Shown here one piece after another: positions 1 to 10,464 of a stretch of DNA of 64,000 nucleotides (position 1 is the first letter of the stretch; every line of letters begins with the position of its first letter). The translations under genes were made by a program, and so were the position numbers. Source of the DNA: Desulforamulus aeronauticus DSM 10349. GTDB lineage: Bacteria > Bacillota > Desulfotomaculia > Desulfotomaculales > Desulfotomaculaceae. The notes under the pieces were generated by a model. That model saw only the letters and a program-made list of their open reading frames with translations. It was not told where the DNA came from and made no database searches. Where the stretch lies: contig NZ_FRAR01000010.1 in assembly GCF_900142375.1 (NCBI RefSeq), positions 62,001-126,000 on the forward strand. The letters are read 5' to 3'.

Positions 1-1047
1 TAAATCCTTACTGCTTTTACTTTTGGACTTTTCGTCTGTAATCACAGCATCCCAAGCCACAGGGTAATCCACTTCTTCACAAAGCAAATCCTTTACTGTG
101 AACATCAGCGGTTCCCCTTCGGCCAAGCGAAGGAAGCTGCCATAGGTATCCCTTTGTACGGGCGAAAAGCTTCGTCTCTCCAGCAACTCCAGAAAGGCCA
201 ACTGCCGCCTGTCGTCTAAAATCCCTGCGATACGGTAGTTAACGATTTGTTGAATATCCATCATCTGCCCTAGATAGTAGACCTGACAGTTTTCACTGAC
301 GGCAATTTTCTGAGTCCCTTTGAGAGAATTCACTTCAACTTCTAATCCCTTTTTTCCCTGGGCAACACCAGCTACCCAACCATCAATTTTTCTTTTGGCA
401 TCTACCTTAACCCACCCCTGGTCGTAGAGCTTGTTTAAAATGGCTGCCAGTTCTCCCCGGCTCACCGATGCCTGGGGACGAAAACTTCCATCCGGGTAAC
501 CAGACATAAGGCCCTGGTCGTTGACTGCCTGAGCCGCAGCCAAATATTCGGCTGGCATGGTGTCACCGTCGGTAAAAATTTTGCCTGTGTCTGGTGGCAT
601 TAAGTAAAGTGTATTGGCCAACAGGGTCGCTAACTCACCACGACTAATGGGACGGTCATACTTAAACGTTTTTAACAAATCAGAGGGAATAAATTTTTGC
701 TGTACTGCAAAATCCATATAGTTCTGATCCCGGGGCACTGGATACGGGCCGGCCGGAGCGTTTTTGGCTCGTTTAATCTTGGCCACCTGCTCTTTGTAGC
801 CCGTACTGTTTAAAATGGTTGTAATCGCTTCTAAACACTGCACCGCTTGAGTGGGTCGGAAGGTGCCATCGGGAAACCCTTTATCCAGACCCAGGGCGTA
901 AACCTTTTCCACCGCAGGCTTAGCCCAGTGGCCTTGTATATCCGTCAAATAGGGGGCCTGTTGTTGTGCGGTATTGGCCGCCCAGCCAGTGGTGGAAAAA
1001 ACCAACAAAACCAGGGTCAGAATGAAACCTTTTAAGAAAAACTTCAT
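1..1047 (-). CDS. SLH-domain exported protein, C-terminus cut by window edge
   Basis: This open frame of 349 codons begins with ATG at 1047 and runs off the left edge, so only the N-terminal part is visible. The start has a good Shine-Dalgarno site (AGGAGAG) inside the end of the upstream gene. Residues 1-24 form a signal peptide (positive start, hydrophobic core, GWAANT cleavage region). Three S-layer-homology-type segments follow, at about 30-80, 105-145 and 150-205, with the usual GHWA, GYPDGSFRP and SRGELA motifs. Such domains bind secondary cell-wall polymer, so the protein is probably held on the cell surface. The part after about residue 210 is not recognised. It lies three bases after the beta-propeller gene and is probably co-transcribed with it. 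Confidence 0.85.
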   Translation of the reverse strand, partial: MKFFLKGFILTLVLLVFSTTGWAANTAQQQAPYLTDIQGHWAKPAVEKVYALGLDKGFPDGTFRPTQAVQCLEAITTILNSTGYKEQVAKIKRAKNAPAGPYPVPRDQNYMDFAVQQKFIPSDLLKTFKYDRPISRGELATLLANTLYLMPPDTGKIFTDGDTMPAEYLAAAQAVNDQGLMSGYPDGSFRPQASVSRGELAAILNKLYDQGWVKVDAKRKIDGWVAGVAQGKKGLEVEVNSLKGTQKIAVSENCQVYYLGQMMDIQQIVNYRIAGILDDRRQLAFLELLERRSFSPVQRDTYGSFLRLAEGEPLMFTVKDLLCEEVDYPVAWDAVITDEKSKSKSSKDL

Positions 1048-1050
1048 AAT

Positions 1051-2226
1051 TTAACTCTCCTTATGGACATCCACAAATTTATAGATAGCACCTTTATCCG
1101 TACAGACGACAATTCCCCCGTCCTTTAAAAACACCGGCGTTTTAGTGATACTGTCCTTATCATCCTTACCTTTATCAATCATGATGCCACCATCCTTGTG
1201 GAGGGTTTGATTGATCGTTTTGTCAATTTCTTTGTCCCAGATCAATCGGCCGGTAAAACTGACACAAAAGATGCGCCCGTCCTTGCTGCCTGCATATAAG
1301 CGCTGCTTGGCATTGTCAATTGCCACTCCAGAAGAAAGATTTAAGAGTGGCACATTCCAACGAAGAGAACCATCGGCAAGGTTTAAAGCAAGGAGTTTGT
1401 TTTGTCCTGACAAGAATAGAGTTTTATCCGAGGAAAAAGCCAAACTAGACAGGTCATCGGTTTTCACACCATAACGCCAAATCTCTTGGCCAGTGTCCTT
1501 GTCTAGGCAGAGAATTTCACCCGATGTGTTTCTATCAACTTGGGCCGGGTTGGTAACGACATATAAACGCCCATCCGGCCCAAAGGCCATACGAACATTC
1601 TTCAGGGTTCCCAAACCCTTATGCCATATGCGCTCCCCTTGACGGTCCAAAGCTCGTAAACTATAGCCCTCTTCCTTGCCCCCGGTACAAACGTAGACCG
1701 CCTCTTGATCCCCTAGGAGCTGTACAACATTTTTCTCGTCTGAGTAGCGCCATTTAAAATTTTTCTGCGGCTCCACCGCATATAGCCCATCCGCTACCCC
1801 AACATAAAGAAGATCTTCAGGGCCCTTGGAGACTACGCCACTACTGCTGTTACCCTTGGGTTTGGGATAAACACGGTAGACCCAATTGAGACTACCATTT
1901 GGTTTCATCTGTTGTACACCCTCTGTACCGGTGGCGTATAGGTCTTGTCCCTCTACCAACAGGGGCTCCGTTATTTTTCCGCCCACTTCCATCTTTCTTT
2001 CCCATAGCTTGGTACCGGTATTGACATCATAGCAGATGATTTTATTGCCTACCGGGTAATATAGCAGACCATTCTCTGTAACTGTAACCTCCGCAGAAGG
2101 CTTGCCAGCCTTCTCCACCTGCCACTTTACTTGGCCATAGGGATCAAATCTACCGGCAGCCAGCAGCGGGCTGGTGGCTCCCAGAGAAAAAATAATCAGT
2201 GTTACTAGGAATACCCATCTTTTCAT
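1051..2226 (-). CDS. Exported PQQ-like beta-propeller repeat protein
   Basis: This is a protein of about 391 residues with an N-terminal signal peptide (MKRWVFLVTLIIFSLG, cleavage near LLAAG). ATG 2226 is preferred over the longer frame from 2280 because GGGGGG lies just upstream of it and nothing like it precedes the earlier codon. The body carries repeated beta-propeller blades of the BamB/PQQ type, for example CYDVNTGTKLWERK, CLDKDTGQEIWRYG and ALNLADGSLRWN. No catalytic residues are apparent, so it is probably a structural or binding protein outside the membrane. BamB itself is unlikely in this organism type. It is followed after three bases by an SLH protein, suggesting a cell-surface pair. 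A possible SigD promoter lies upstream. Confidence 0.8.
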   Translation of the reverse strand: MKRWVFLVTLIIFSLGATSPLLAAGRFDPYGQVKWQVEKAGKPSAEVTVTENGLLYYPVGNKIICYDVNTGTKLWERKMEVGGKITEPLLVEGQDLYATGTEGVQQMKPNGSLNWVYRVYPKPKGNSSSGVVSKGPEDLLYVGVADGLYAVEPQKNFKWRYSDEKNVVQLLGDQEAVYVCTGGKEEGYSLRALDRQGERIWHKGLGTLKNVRMAFGPDGRLYVVTNPAQVDRNTSGEILCLDKDTGQEIWRYGVKTDDLSSLAFSSDKTLFLSGQNKLLALNLADGSLRWNVPLLNLSSGVAIDNAKQRLYAGSKDGRIFCVSFTGRLIWDKEIDKTINQTLHKDGGIMIDKGKDDKDSITKTPVFLKDGGIVVCTDKGAIYKFVDVHKES

Positions 2227-2298
2227 AAGCAACCCCCCTTGGGACTTTCTTCTTGACTTGAGTTGGCAATTCCTTCCCACAAACAGCTTATAATAAAG

Positions 2299-2325
2299 TT
2301 ATCGGCCGTAAACCGGAAAGCTTAA
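2299..2325 (-). promoter_or_regulatory. Possible SigD (sigma-28) promoter for the surface-protein pair
   Basis: On the minus strand TTAA, 15 bases and GCCGATAA occur in order. The SigD/FliA consensus is TAAA, about 15 bases, GCCGATAT. The start would be near 2291, giving a leader of about 65 bases before ATG 2226. The -35 overlaps the T-tract of the ligA terminator. A SigD gene is present in this window at 51.6-52.4 kb. This is one short match, so confidence is limited. Confidence 0.4.
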
Positions 2326-2351
2326 AAGAAAAAATCCCCGTTGTCCGGGGA
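2324..2351 (-). terminator. Intrinsic terminator after ligA
   Basis: The minus-strand stem TCCCCG/CGGGGA with a five-base loop is followed by TTTTTTCTTTT. It lies 12 bases past the ligA stop codon and separates the pcrA-amj-ligA group from the surface-protein genes. Confidence 0.85.
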
Positions 2352-2363
2352 CTCCTTAGACTA

Positions 2364-4373
<2,010 letters not shown>

Positions 4374-4389
4374 CTATCCCCCCTGTATT

Positions 4390-5268
4390 TTAGAAACCAC
4401 CTTGGGCTATTAACTTAGCAACATATTGGATGATATAAGCTGCCGGAATAAAGATGATTTGAGCCAGGACGGTGCCTAGCAGGCGGGTGATGCCCAGGTA
4501 AAAGGACATTTGCCTAACATCCTGTTCCGGCCTTTCACCCCTTAGCGCCTGGTCGGTAATGCTGGCAGCGGTGGGGTCCACCACGGTGGCAAACAAAATG
4601 GTGGCAATCCCATTAATGACACCGGACAGATAGGCAGTCGTAGTACGAAAATCCGGGTACAAAGCACAAGCATACATGGATGATAAAACCGCCGTGGTAT
4701 AAACACCGGTAATGACAATATTTAGAATGAGAAATTTCCTAGGTATGGTTAACTTCTCCGTCAGGGCTTGTTTAAAAAACTGCCGATTAGGAATCCGTAC
4801 CGCGCCTTTCAAGGATTTCCCCACCTTGAGGGGTGAGCATAAAATCTTACCCATCATCTTAGGTACGGATTTCACTTGGTCGAACAAATCAATCCCTCGA
4901 ACAAAAAAGCCGATAAAGGCGGGGATAAAGAAAACTCCCACTAAGGTTCCCAGGGTAGCCCCCAAGAGGATGATTCTCATTTCGTGATCAAGAACTAAGA
5001 GCTCCTGTTGGTAACCGGGTGTATTGATATACTGCACCGCCCTCCCCGCTGCTTCGCTGCCTCTTTTGATGGTCAAATCAACAATAGAACCTAACAGCGG
5101 GGCCTGCAGCATATTGGAAGTTTGGGCAATTAAAAAGATGACATTAAACAGGGAATAGGCAGTCGCCAGCCGTTTCGTGATCACCCCGGCCGGTCGCACT
5201 GAGTAAATTAACGTATTAATCAAATGTATAACGGCAGTTAAAACCACCACAATCATTAAGCGGTCCAT
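4390..5268 (-). CDS. amj: Amj-family alternate lipid II flippase (DUF2837)
   Basis: This 292-residue integral membrane protein has at least six hydrophobic segments: N-terminal helix 2-22, about 35-60, 95-120, 175-200, 215-235 and 255-290. Its opening (VLTAVIHLINTLIYSVRPAGV) and the segment SLFNVIFLIAQTSNMLQAPLLG match the Amj/YdaH family as I know it. In Bacillus subtilis Amj translocates the peptidoglycan precursor lipid II in parallel with MurJ. The start ATG has GGAGGAATACC upstream. It sits between pcrA and ligA in one transcription direction. The family assignment is from recalled sequence similarity, and its activity here is inferred. Confidence 0.8.
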   Translation of the reverse strand: MDRLMIVVVLTAVIHLINTLIYSVRPAGVITKRLATAYSLFNVIFLIAQTSNMLQAPLLGSIVDLTIKRGSEAAGRAVQYINTPGYQQELLVLDHEMRIILLGATLGTLVGVFFIPAFIGFFVRGIDLFDQVKSVPKMMGKILCSPLKVGKSLKGAVRIPNRQFFKQALTEKLTIPRKFLILNIVITGVYTTAVLSSMYACALYPDFRTTTAYLSGVINGIATILFATVVDPTAASITDQALRGERPEQDVRQMSFYLGITRLLGTVLAQIIFIPAAYIIQYVAKLIAQGGF

Positions 5269-5297
5269 GGTATTCCTCCGCCAGTAGTGTTACCATT

Positions 5298-7472
5298 TTA
5301 GACTTTTTCTAAAGGGGCAAATTGGGCAATCAGGGTTTTTAAGCCCTGCTGCGGGAAGGCTACGGTTAATTCTGCATCGCCACCTTCACCTTTAACCTTG
5401 ACAATGACCCCTTCACCCCATTTTTTATGGCTCACCCGATCCCCCAGCAAGAAGGATTTGGGGGCTGCTGACGCTGTAGGGGCGGTGGTTTTACCGGCTG
5501 TACCAAAAATCGCCGAACTAGCCTGGCTAGGAATTGTTTTTTTAACGGGGCTCTGTCCAACGGTTAGCTCCACGGGAATCTCTTCCAAAAATCGGGATTT
5601 CGGATTCATATTGGTACGACCAAAGAGAGTTCTTTCCCAACAGTGGGTTAAATGTAATTGCTCCTTGGCCCGGGTGATTCCTACATAGGCCAAGCGTCGT
5701 TCTTCCTCCAGTTCTTCCTGATCGTAAAGGGCTCGGCTGTGGGGAAATACACCTTCCTCCAGGCCAGTTAAAAATACCACCGGAAATTCCAGACCCTTGG
5801 CACTGTGCAAACTCATCATCACTACTTGGTCAGCTGCTGGGTCATGCCGATCCAGATCGGTTACCAGAGAGATGGTGGAGAGGAAATCTGCCAAACCACC
5901 CTCTTCACCATGTTGTTTGTCATATTCCCGGGTAACGGTCAGGAATTCCTGTAAGTTCTCCAAACGGGTGCGCGATTCTACTGTATCCTCTGCTTCTAAC
6001 TCCGCCCGGTAGCCGGTGGTCTTGATTACCTCTTCGGCAATTTCGGTTACTGAAAGGAACTGAGCCTGCTGCTTGAGCAAGGCTAACAAATCGGCTAACA
6101 GCCGACACTGCTTGCGTGCTTTGGCTGGCACACCCGGTATATCATCCACCATGGCCAGGCTGATCAAGAGCGTTACATCCCGCTCCAGGGCAAAGTTGTT
6201 GATTTTTTCTAAGGAGGCTGCCCCAATGCCTCGTTTGGGAACATTGATAATCCGGTTCAGGCTTTGGCTGTCCACCGGATTAATCAGCACCCTTAGGTAA
6301 GCCAACAAATCTTTAATCTCTTTACGCTCGTAGAATTTTAGGCCACCAAAGATGGTATAGGGAATCCCCAATCGGAGAAAAACTTCTTCAAAGACACGGG
6401 ATTGAGCATGGGTGCGGTAGAGTATGGCTATGTCATTGTATTTGCGATTTTTGGTGAAATGCAGATCTTTGATCCGATCGGCTATATAATGGCCCTCAAA
6501 ACGTTCACTTTCTGCCCGGAAAACGTGAATGAGCTCCCCTGCTCCCTGGGAGGTCCAGAGCTTTAATTCCTTAGCCTCCAGATTGTTCTTAATCACTGTA
6601 TTGGCAGCTTGCAAAATAGTGCCGGTGGAACGATAATTTTGCTCTAATTTCACCACTTTGGCTTCGGGATAGTCCCTTTCAAAACTCAGGATGTTATTAA
6701 TATCAGCACCCCGCCATTTATAAATAGACTGGTTGGGGTCCCCCACTACACATACGTTGCGATGACGTTCGGCCAGCATATTGACCAGTGTATATTGGGT
6801 ATGGTTGGTATCTTGGTATTCATCCACCAGGATATATTTAAATTTTGTCTGATAATACCCCAGCACATGGGGATTCTCTTGAAATAGACGTACGGTAAGC
6901 ATTAGTAAATCGTCAAAGTCCAGGGCATTATTTTTAAATAGTTTCTCCTGATAGGAGCGATAAACTCTGGCAGCCACTTGCTCAAAATATTCAAAGGCCT
7001 GCCTCTCGTACTGGGCCGGCGACATAAGTTTGTTTTTGGCCCCGGAAATGGCAGATAGGATGGCTCGAGGTTGGAAACGCTTTTCATCGATCTCCAACTC
7101 CTTAAGACATTCCTTCATCAGAGTTTGTTGGTCCGCATCGTCATAAATAGAAAAGGACGTATTATAGCCTAAGGCCTGAATTTCCCTCCTCAAAATGCGC
7201 AGACAAGCGCTGTGAAAGGTGGTTACCCACAGGTCCCGGGCCGCCTCCGGCATCAGTTGTTCCACCCGGTTCCTCATTTCTGCCGCCGCTTTATTGGTAA
7301 AGGTGATGGCCAGTATGTTATAAGGGGGTACCCCTTGATTCAAGATGTAGGCAATCCGGTGGGTCAGCACCCGGGTCTTGCCGGAACCTGCCCCGGCTAA
7401 CACCAGCAGGGGCCCTGCCGTATGTCCTGCCGCTTCTGCTTGGGCAGGGTTCAAATTCGCTAAAATGTCCAT
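5298..7472 (-). CDS. pcrA: ATP-dependent DNA helicase PcrA (UvrD family)
   Basis: This 724-residue superfamily 1A 3'-5' helicase acts in repair, rolling-circle replication and removal of RecA. Motifs in order are the Q motif (LNPAQAEA), Walker A GAGSGKT near residue 30, motif II VDEYQDTN near 220, motif III DPNQSIYKWRGAD, motif IV QNYRS, motif V SLHSAKGLEFPVVFL and motif VI YVGITRAKE. The C-terminal Tudor-like tail (GDRVSHKKWGEGVIV), which contacts RNA polymerase in Bacillus PcrA, is present. ATG 7472 is chosen because GGAGGAAATT precedes it. The frame is open to 7517, but that extension covers the promoter region. It is the first gene of pcrA-amj-ligA. Confidence 0.96.
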   Translation of the reverse strand: MDILANLNPAQAEAAGHTAGPLLVLAGAGSGKTRVLTHRIAYILNQGVPPYNILAITFTNKAAAEMRNRVEQLMPEAARDLWVTTFHSACLRILRREIQALGYNTSFSIYDDADQQTLMKECLKELEIDEKRFQPRAILSAISGAKNKLMSPAQYERQAFEYFEQVAARVYRSYQEKLFKNNALDFDDLLMLTVRLFQENPHVLGYYQTKFKYILVDEYQDTNHTQYTLVNMLAERHRNVCVVGDPNQSIYKWRGADINNILSFERDYPEAKVVKLEQNYRSTGTILQAANTVIKNNLEAKELKLWTSQGAGELIHVFRAESERFEGHYIADRIKDLHFTKNRKYNDIAILYRTHAQSRVFEEVFLRLGIPYTIFGGLKFYERKEIKDLLAYLRVLINPVDSQSLNRIINVPKRGIGAASLEKINNFALERDVTLLISLAMVDDIPGVPAKARKQCRLLADLLALLKQQAQFLSVTEIAEEVIKTTGYRAELEAEDTVESRTRLENLQEFLTVTREYDKQHGEEGGLADFLSTISLVTDLDRHDPAADQVVMMSLHSAKGLEFPVVFLTGLEEGVFPHSRALYDQEELEEERRLAYVGITRAKEQLHLTHCWERTLFGRTNMNPKSRFLEEIPVELTVGQSPVKKTIPSQASSAIFGTAGKTTAPTASAAPKSFLLGDRVSHKKWGEGVIVKVKGEGGDAELTVAFPQQGLKTLIAQFAPLEKV

Positions 7473-7515
7473 AATTTCCTCCGTCTGGTAAGTGTTATGA
7501 AAAGAAACACAGTAC

Positions 7516-7521
7516 ATTATA
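7516..7521 (-). promoter_or_regulatory. -10 element of probable pcrA promoter
   Basis: A perfect TATAAT occurs on the minus strand, with an expected start about 37 bases before pcrA ATG 7472. The -35 region is weak. It lies back to back with the plus-strand promoter at 7530-7558, so the two transcription units diverge from one small interval. Confidence 0.5.
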
Positions 7522-7529
7522 ACATTCCA

Positions 7530-7558
7530 TTGACATCTATTACCACTGGTTTTATAGT
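7530..7558 (+). promoter_or_regulatory. SigA-type promoter for coiled-coil gene
   Basis: TTGACA, a 17-base spacer and TATAGT occur on the plus strand, a near-consensus housekeeping promoter. The start would be near 7565, about 53 bases before ATG 7618. Confidence 0.8.
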
Positions 7559-7617
7559 TGAGTGAAGGAAGTCAACAGGGGGAGTCTTTGAAGATATGAT
7601 TTTGGGAGGATTAGCAA

Positions 7618-8079
7618 ATGGAAAAGGTATTAGCCCAAATCCTTCAAGAACTACAATCTCTAAACCTACAGATGGACAAGCTGGATTGTAGAATGGACAG
7701 CTTGGAAAAAGGCCAACAGGAAATGAAGACAGACATTGGTGAACTTAAGGCAGACAATGGTAAAATTAAAGTAGATATTGGCGAACTTAAAGCAGACAGT
7801 GGTAAAATTAAAGCAGATATTGGCGAACTTAAAGATGGCCAGGTGCGTTTGGAAACCAGAATGAATAGACTGGAAACCTGTCAGATGCGTTTGGAAACCC
7901 GCATGGAGAATGAAATAATTGATAAAATTCGTGCCCTTTATGATGCCAGGGAAGTGCAAAATGATAACGCCGAACGGATCCTCCGAGAACTTAGCGATAT
8001 TAATAACAATTTAGACTATGCTTTGTTGAAATTAGTTAAACATGAAGCCAAGTTAACTAACGTTAATAAAATTTCTTAA
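7618..8079 (+). CDS. Small coiled-coil protein with 14-residue repeats, function unknown
   Basis: This is a 153-residue cytoplasmic protein with no signal peptide or membrane segment. ATG has GGGAGGATTAGCAA upstream. From residue 5 to about 115 it is an almost continuous heptad-type coiled coil. It contains two near-identical 14-residue units (DIGELKADNGKIKV and DIGELKADSGKIKA, residues 39-66), a third start (DIGELKDG) and then RLETRMNRLETC/RLETRMENE pairs. The C-terminal 40 residues (LRELSDINNNLDYALLKLVKHEAKL) are also helical. It has its own strong promoter and terminator and is the only plus-strand gene in the first 44 kb. I do not recognise a function. Coiled-coil scaffolds and tethers are possible, but nothing here decides. 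Confidence 0.75.
   Translation: MEKVLAQILQELQSLNLQMDKLDCRMDSLEKGQQEMKTDIGELKADNGKIKVDIGELKADSGKIKADIGELKDGQVRLETRMNRLETCQMRLETRMENEIIDKIRALYDAREVQNDNAERILRELSDINNNLDYALLKLVKHEAKLTNVNKIS
7732..7815 (+). repeat. Two tandem 42-base coding repeats
   Basis: The bases encoding residues 39-66 are two adjacent 42-base units that differ at only a few positions, indicating recent tandem duplication within the coiled coil. A partial third unit follows. The repeat length keeps frame and heptad phase (14 residues). Confidence 0.8.
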
Positions 8080-8084
8080 TAAAT

Positions 8085-8130
8085 ACTCAGGGGGCGTCGC
8101 AAAATTATTTTTTCGCGACGCCCCCTGAGT
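8085..8130. terminator. Bidirectional terminator between coiled-coil gene and hisIE
   Basis: A perfect 16-base inverted repeat, ACTCAGGGGGCGTCGC and its complement, flanks a 14-base AT-rich loop. It lies five bases past the plus-strand gene and one base past the hisIE stop, so it can serve the converging transcripts. Both outer flanks are AT-rich. Confidence 0.85.
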
Positions 8131-8131
8131 G

Positions 8132-8815
8132 CTATTTTCTTCTCTTGGCCAATTGTTCATAGACTTCTCCGATGGATACTTCCTGGTTGGCTAACAGCAC
8201 CAACAGGTGGTACATTAGATCCGCCGCTTCGTAAGCGAGTTCTTCTTTGTTGTTGTTCTTGGCACCGATAATAACCTCGGCGCTTTCTTCTCCTACTTTC
8301 TTGCAGATCTTGTCAACACCCTTATCAAATAAATAGGTGGTATAGGAACCTTCGGGCATCTCTGCCTTACGGCCAAGAATCACCTCAAACAGTTCATCCA
8401 TAATCTCCGGCCCGGCAGCAGACTGTCTTTGACCATAAACTTCCGCCGGGTTGAATTTTTGTTGCCCTGCGGTGGTGACTACGCCATCCGGCTGCACTTG
8501 ATAATGGAAGCAAGAGCTATACCCCTCATGACAAGCGGCGCCACCTACCTGCTGGGCTAGCACCAATAAGGTATCCGCATCACAATCGTAGTAAAAACCC
8601 TTTAACTTTTGGACATGACCGGAGGCTTCACCCTTCTTCCACATCTTCTGACGGCTGCGGCTGTAAAACCAGACCTCCCCAGTAGCAAGGCTTTTCTCCA
8701 CGGCTTGCCGGTTCATCCAGGCCATCATTAAAACTTCTTTTGTGTCTACCTCCTGCACAATGGCAGGAATAAGACCCGCTTCGTTAAACTTTAAGCTCTC
8801 AATAGCAAACTGCAA
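8132..8815 (-). CDS. hisI: Bifunctional phosphoribosyl-AMP cyclohydrolase / phosphoribosyl-ATP pyrophosphatase HisIE
   Basis: This 227-residue enzyme covers steps 2 and 3 of histidine synthesis. The N-terminal HisI domain (1-115) shows VLMMAWMN, GEVWFYSRSRQKMWKKGE and the metal-binding DCDADTLL with HEGYSSCF. The C-terminal HisE domain (about 133-227) shows DKICKKVGEESAEVIIGAKN and the ELAYEAADLMYHLLVLL helix. The start is TTG at 8815 behind AAGGGGGATTT. It is the last gene of the his operon, separated from hisF by 154 bases that contain a dispersed repeat copy, and it ends on the bidirectional terminator. Confidence 0.96.
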   Translation of the reverse strand: MQFAIESLKFNEAGLIPAIVQEVDTKEVLMMAWMNRQAVEKSLATGEVWFYSRSRQKMWKKGEASGHVQKLKGFYYDCDADTLLVLAQQVGGAACHEGYSSCFHYQVQPDGVVTTAGQQKFNPAEVYGQRQSAAGPEIMDELFEVILGRKAEMPEGSYTTYLFDKGVDKICKKVGEESAEVIIGAKNNNKEELAYEAADLMYHLLVLLANQEVSIGEVYEQLAKRRK

Positions 8816-8878
8816 TTGTAAATCCCCCTTAGAAAAACTTCACGCCCGTTTGCCGTTTCATATAATAACTGTAAGGTT

Positions 8879-8940
8879 AATATGGGGTATGGTGCTATCC
8901 ACCGCAATTAAGTTCCATGCTCTGCGACATTATTATTTTC
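8879..8940. repeat. Dispersed repeat, short fold-back copy (copy a)
   Basis: Between hisF and hisIE, GGGTATGGTGCTATCCAC is followed 10-15 bases later by CCATGCTCTGCGACATT. These match the two ends of the larger element at 19516-19810 (GGGTATGGTGTTATCC and CCATACCCTGCGACGCATT), so this looks like a copy with its middle deleted. Confidence 0.6.
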
Positions 8941-8969
8941 TGATATGCCAAAAGGGACAAACCCTTTCG

Positions 8970-9728
8970 TTACATCCTCACAGGAATATTGCGTGCGGCT
9001 AGATATTCTTTAGCTTGCCGGACGGTGTACTCCCCGAAGTGGAAAATGGAAGCTGCCAGGGCGGCGTCCGCCAAGCCCTCCGTAAAGCCCTCGGCAATGT
9101 GTTGCAGATTCCCTACGCCACCGGAGGCAATGACGGGTATTTTTACGCTGCGGGCAATGGTTCGGGTGAGAGCCAGGTCGAAACCTTCTTTGGTGCCATC
9201 CCGGTCCATGCTGGTAAGTAGGATTTCCCCAGCCCCCAGTTCCTCTGCTTTCATGGCCCATTCAACAGCATTGATACCGGTAGGAGTGCGTCCCCCGTGG
9301 GTGTAGACTTCCCAGTGACTGTCCCCTACCTGTCTGGCATCAATGGCTACGACAATACACTGGCTGCCAAACTTAAGGGCCCCTTCTGAAATAACCTGGG
9401 GATTTTTAATGGCTGCGGTGTTGATGCCAATCTTATCCGCTCCGGCTTTTAGCATTAACCGCATATCTTCCACCGTACGGATGCCGCCGCCAACCGTGAA
9501 GGGAATAAACACCTCTTCCGCGGTACGTCGCACCACTTCCAACATGGTGGCCCGGCCATCGGAGGAAGCGGTAATGTCCAAAAAGACCAGCTCATCGGCC
9601 CCTTCACGATCGTACAGCGCGGCCAGTTCCACCGGGTCGCCGGCATCTCGTAAATTGACAAAATTAGTCCCCTTGACCACCCGACCACCGGTAACATCCA
9701 AGCAGGGGATAATTCTCTTCATCAGCAT
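8970..9728 (-). CDS. hisF: Imidazole glycerol phosphate synthase cyclase subunit HisF
   Basis: This 252-residue (beta/alpha)8 barrel uses ammonia delivered by HisH to close the imidazole ring, giving IGP and AICAR. It opens [12 protein letters not shown], with the catalytic Asp in CLDV near residue 11 and a second in [11 protein letters not shown] near 130. Phosphate sites GGGIRT and ASGGVGN are intact. ATG 9728 is used because GGGGAGGGG precedes it, although the frame is open to 9812 inside hisA. Four bases separate it from the hisA stop. The AICAR by-product enters the purine pathway at PurH, also encoded in this window. Confidence 0.97.
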   Translation of the reverse strand: MLMKRIIPCLDVTGGRVVKGTNFVNLRDAGDPVELAALYDREGADELVFLDITASSDGRATMLEVVRRTAEEVFIPFTVGGGIRTVEDMRLMLKAGADKIGINTAAIKNPQVISEGALKFGSQCIVVAIDARQVGDSHWEVYTHGGRTPTGINAVEWAMKAEELGAGEILLTSMDRDGTKEGFDLALTRTIARSVKIPVIASGGVGNLQHIAEGFTEGLADAALAASIFHFGEYTVRQAKEYLAARNIPVRM

Positions 9729-9732
9729 AGAC

Positions 9733-10464
9733 TTACCCCTCCCCCCGGGCGATGGCGAGAGCTTCCGGCAACTGAACCGCTCCGGAATAGAGCGCTTTAC
9801 CCATAATGGCACCCACTACCCCATCAGCTGTCAGTTCTTTTAAAGCTCTGATATCCGCCAAAGAGGAAACACCACCGGAGGCAATCACCCTAAGCCCACT
9901 GGCTTTGGCTAACTCACCTGTGGCAGCCAGATTGGGACCGGAGAGCTTGCCGTCCCGCCGAATATCCGTAAACACAATGGTGCCAATACCCCATTTCTTT
10001 ACTTCCAGGGCCAATTCCAGGGCCGTTTTTTCTACGGTTTCACCCCAACCCTGAATGGCAACCAGACCATCTTTGGCATCAATCCCCACTAAAATTCGCT
10101 CACCATATTTCTCTACTGCCTCTGCTACGAATTGAGGCTCTAGAATAGCAGCACTCCCTAAAATCACTCTCTGGACACCTAACGATAGTAAATCCTCAAT
10201 GGTTGCCAGGTCCCGAATACCGCCCCCTACCTGCACCGGCACATTCACTGCCTGCACAATTTGGGCAATGGAATCCCGGTTCCGGGGCTGTCCGGCAAAG
10301 GCGCCATCTAAATCCACCACATGAATAAACTCGGCCCCTTGCTCCTGCCATGTTTTAGCGGTACTGCCTGGGTCCTGGGAATAAACGGTGGCAAGATCCA
10401 TGCGCCCTTCAATCAGTCGTACACACTGGCCTTCCTTTAAATCGATAGCAGGAAATAAAATCAT
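9733..10464 (-). CDS. hisA: Phosphoribosylformimino-AICAR-phosphate isomerase HisA
   Basis: This 243-residue barrel enzyme performs the Amadori rearrangement of ProFAR to PRFAR. It begins [17 protein letters not shown] with catalytic Asp8, has the second acid in [12 protein letters not shown] near 130, and has phosphate loops GGGIRD and ASGGVSS. Its ATG overlaps the hisH stop by four bases (ATGA), indicating translational coupling. Confidence 0.97.
   Translation of the reverse strand: MILFPAIDLKEGQCVRLIEGRMDLATVYSQDPGSTAKTWQEQGAEFIHVVDLDGAFAGQPRNRDSIAQIVQAVNVPVQVGGGIRDLATIEDLLSLGVQRVILGSAAILEPQFVAEAVEKYGERILVGIDAKDGLVAIQGWGETVEKTALELALEVKKWGIGTIVFTDIRRDGKLSGPNLAATGELAKASGLRVIASGGVSSLADIRALKELTADGVVGAIMGKALYSGAVQLPEALAIARGEG

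Noticed and set aside
8085-8130. 16-base inverted repeat as insertion sequence ends
   Set aside because: The space between the arms is only 14 bases and the position between converging genes fits a terminator.
9343-9843. Plus-strand open frame of 166 codons opposite hisF and hisA
   Set aside because: It lies fully opposite two well-conserved genes, has no ribosome site and no recognisable domain; the same holds for other long antisense frames in the window.
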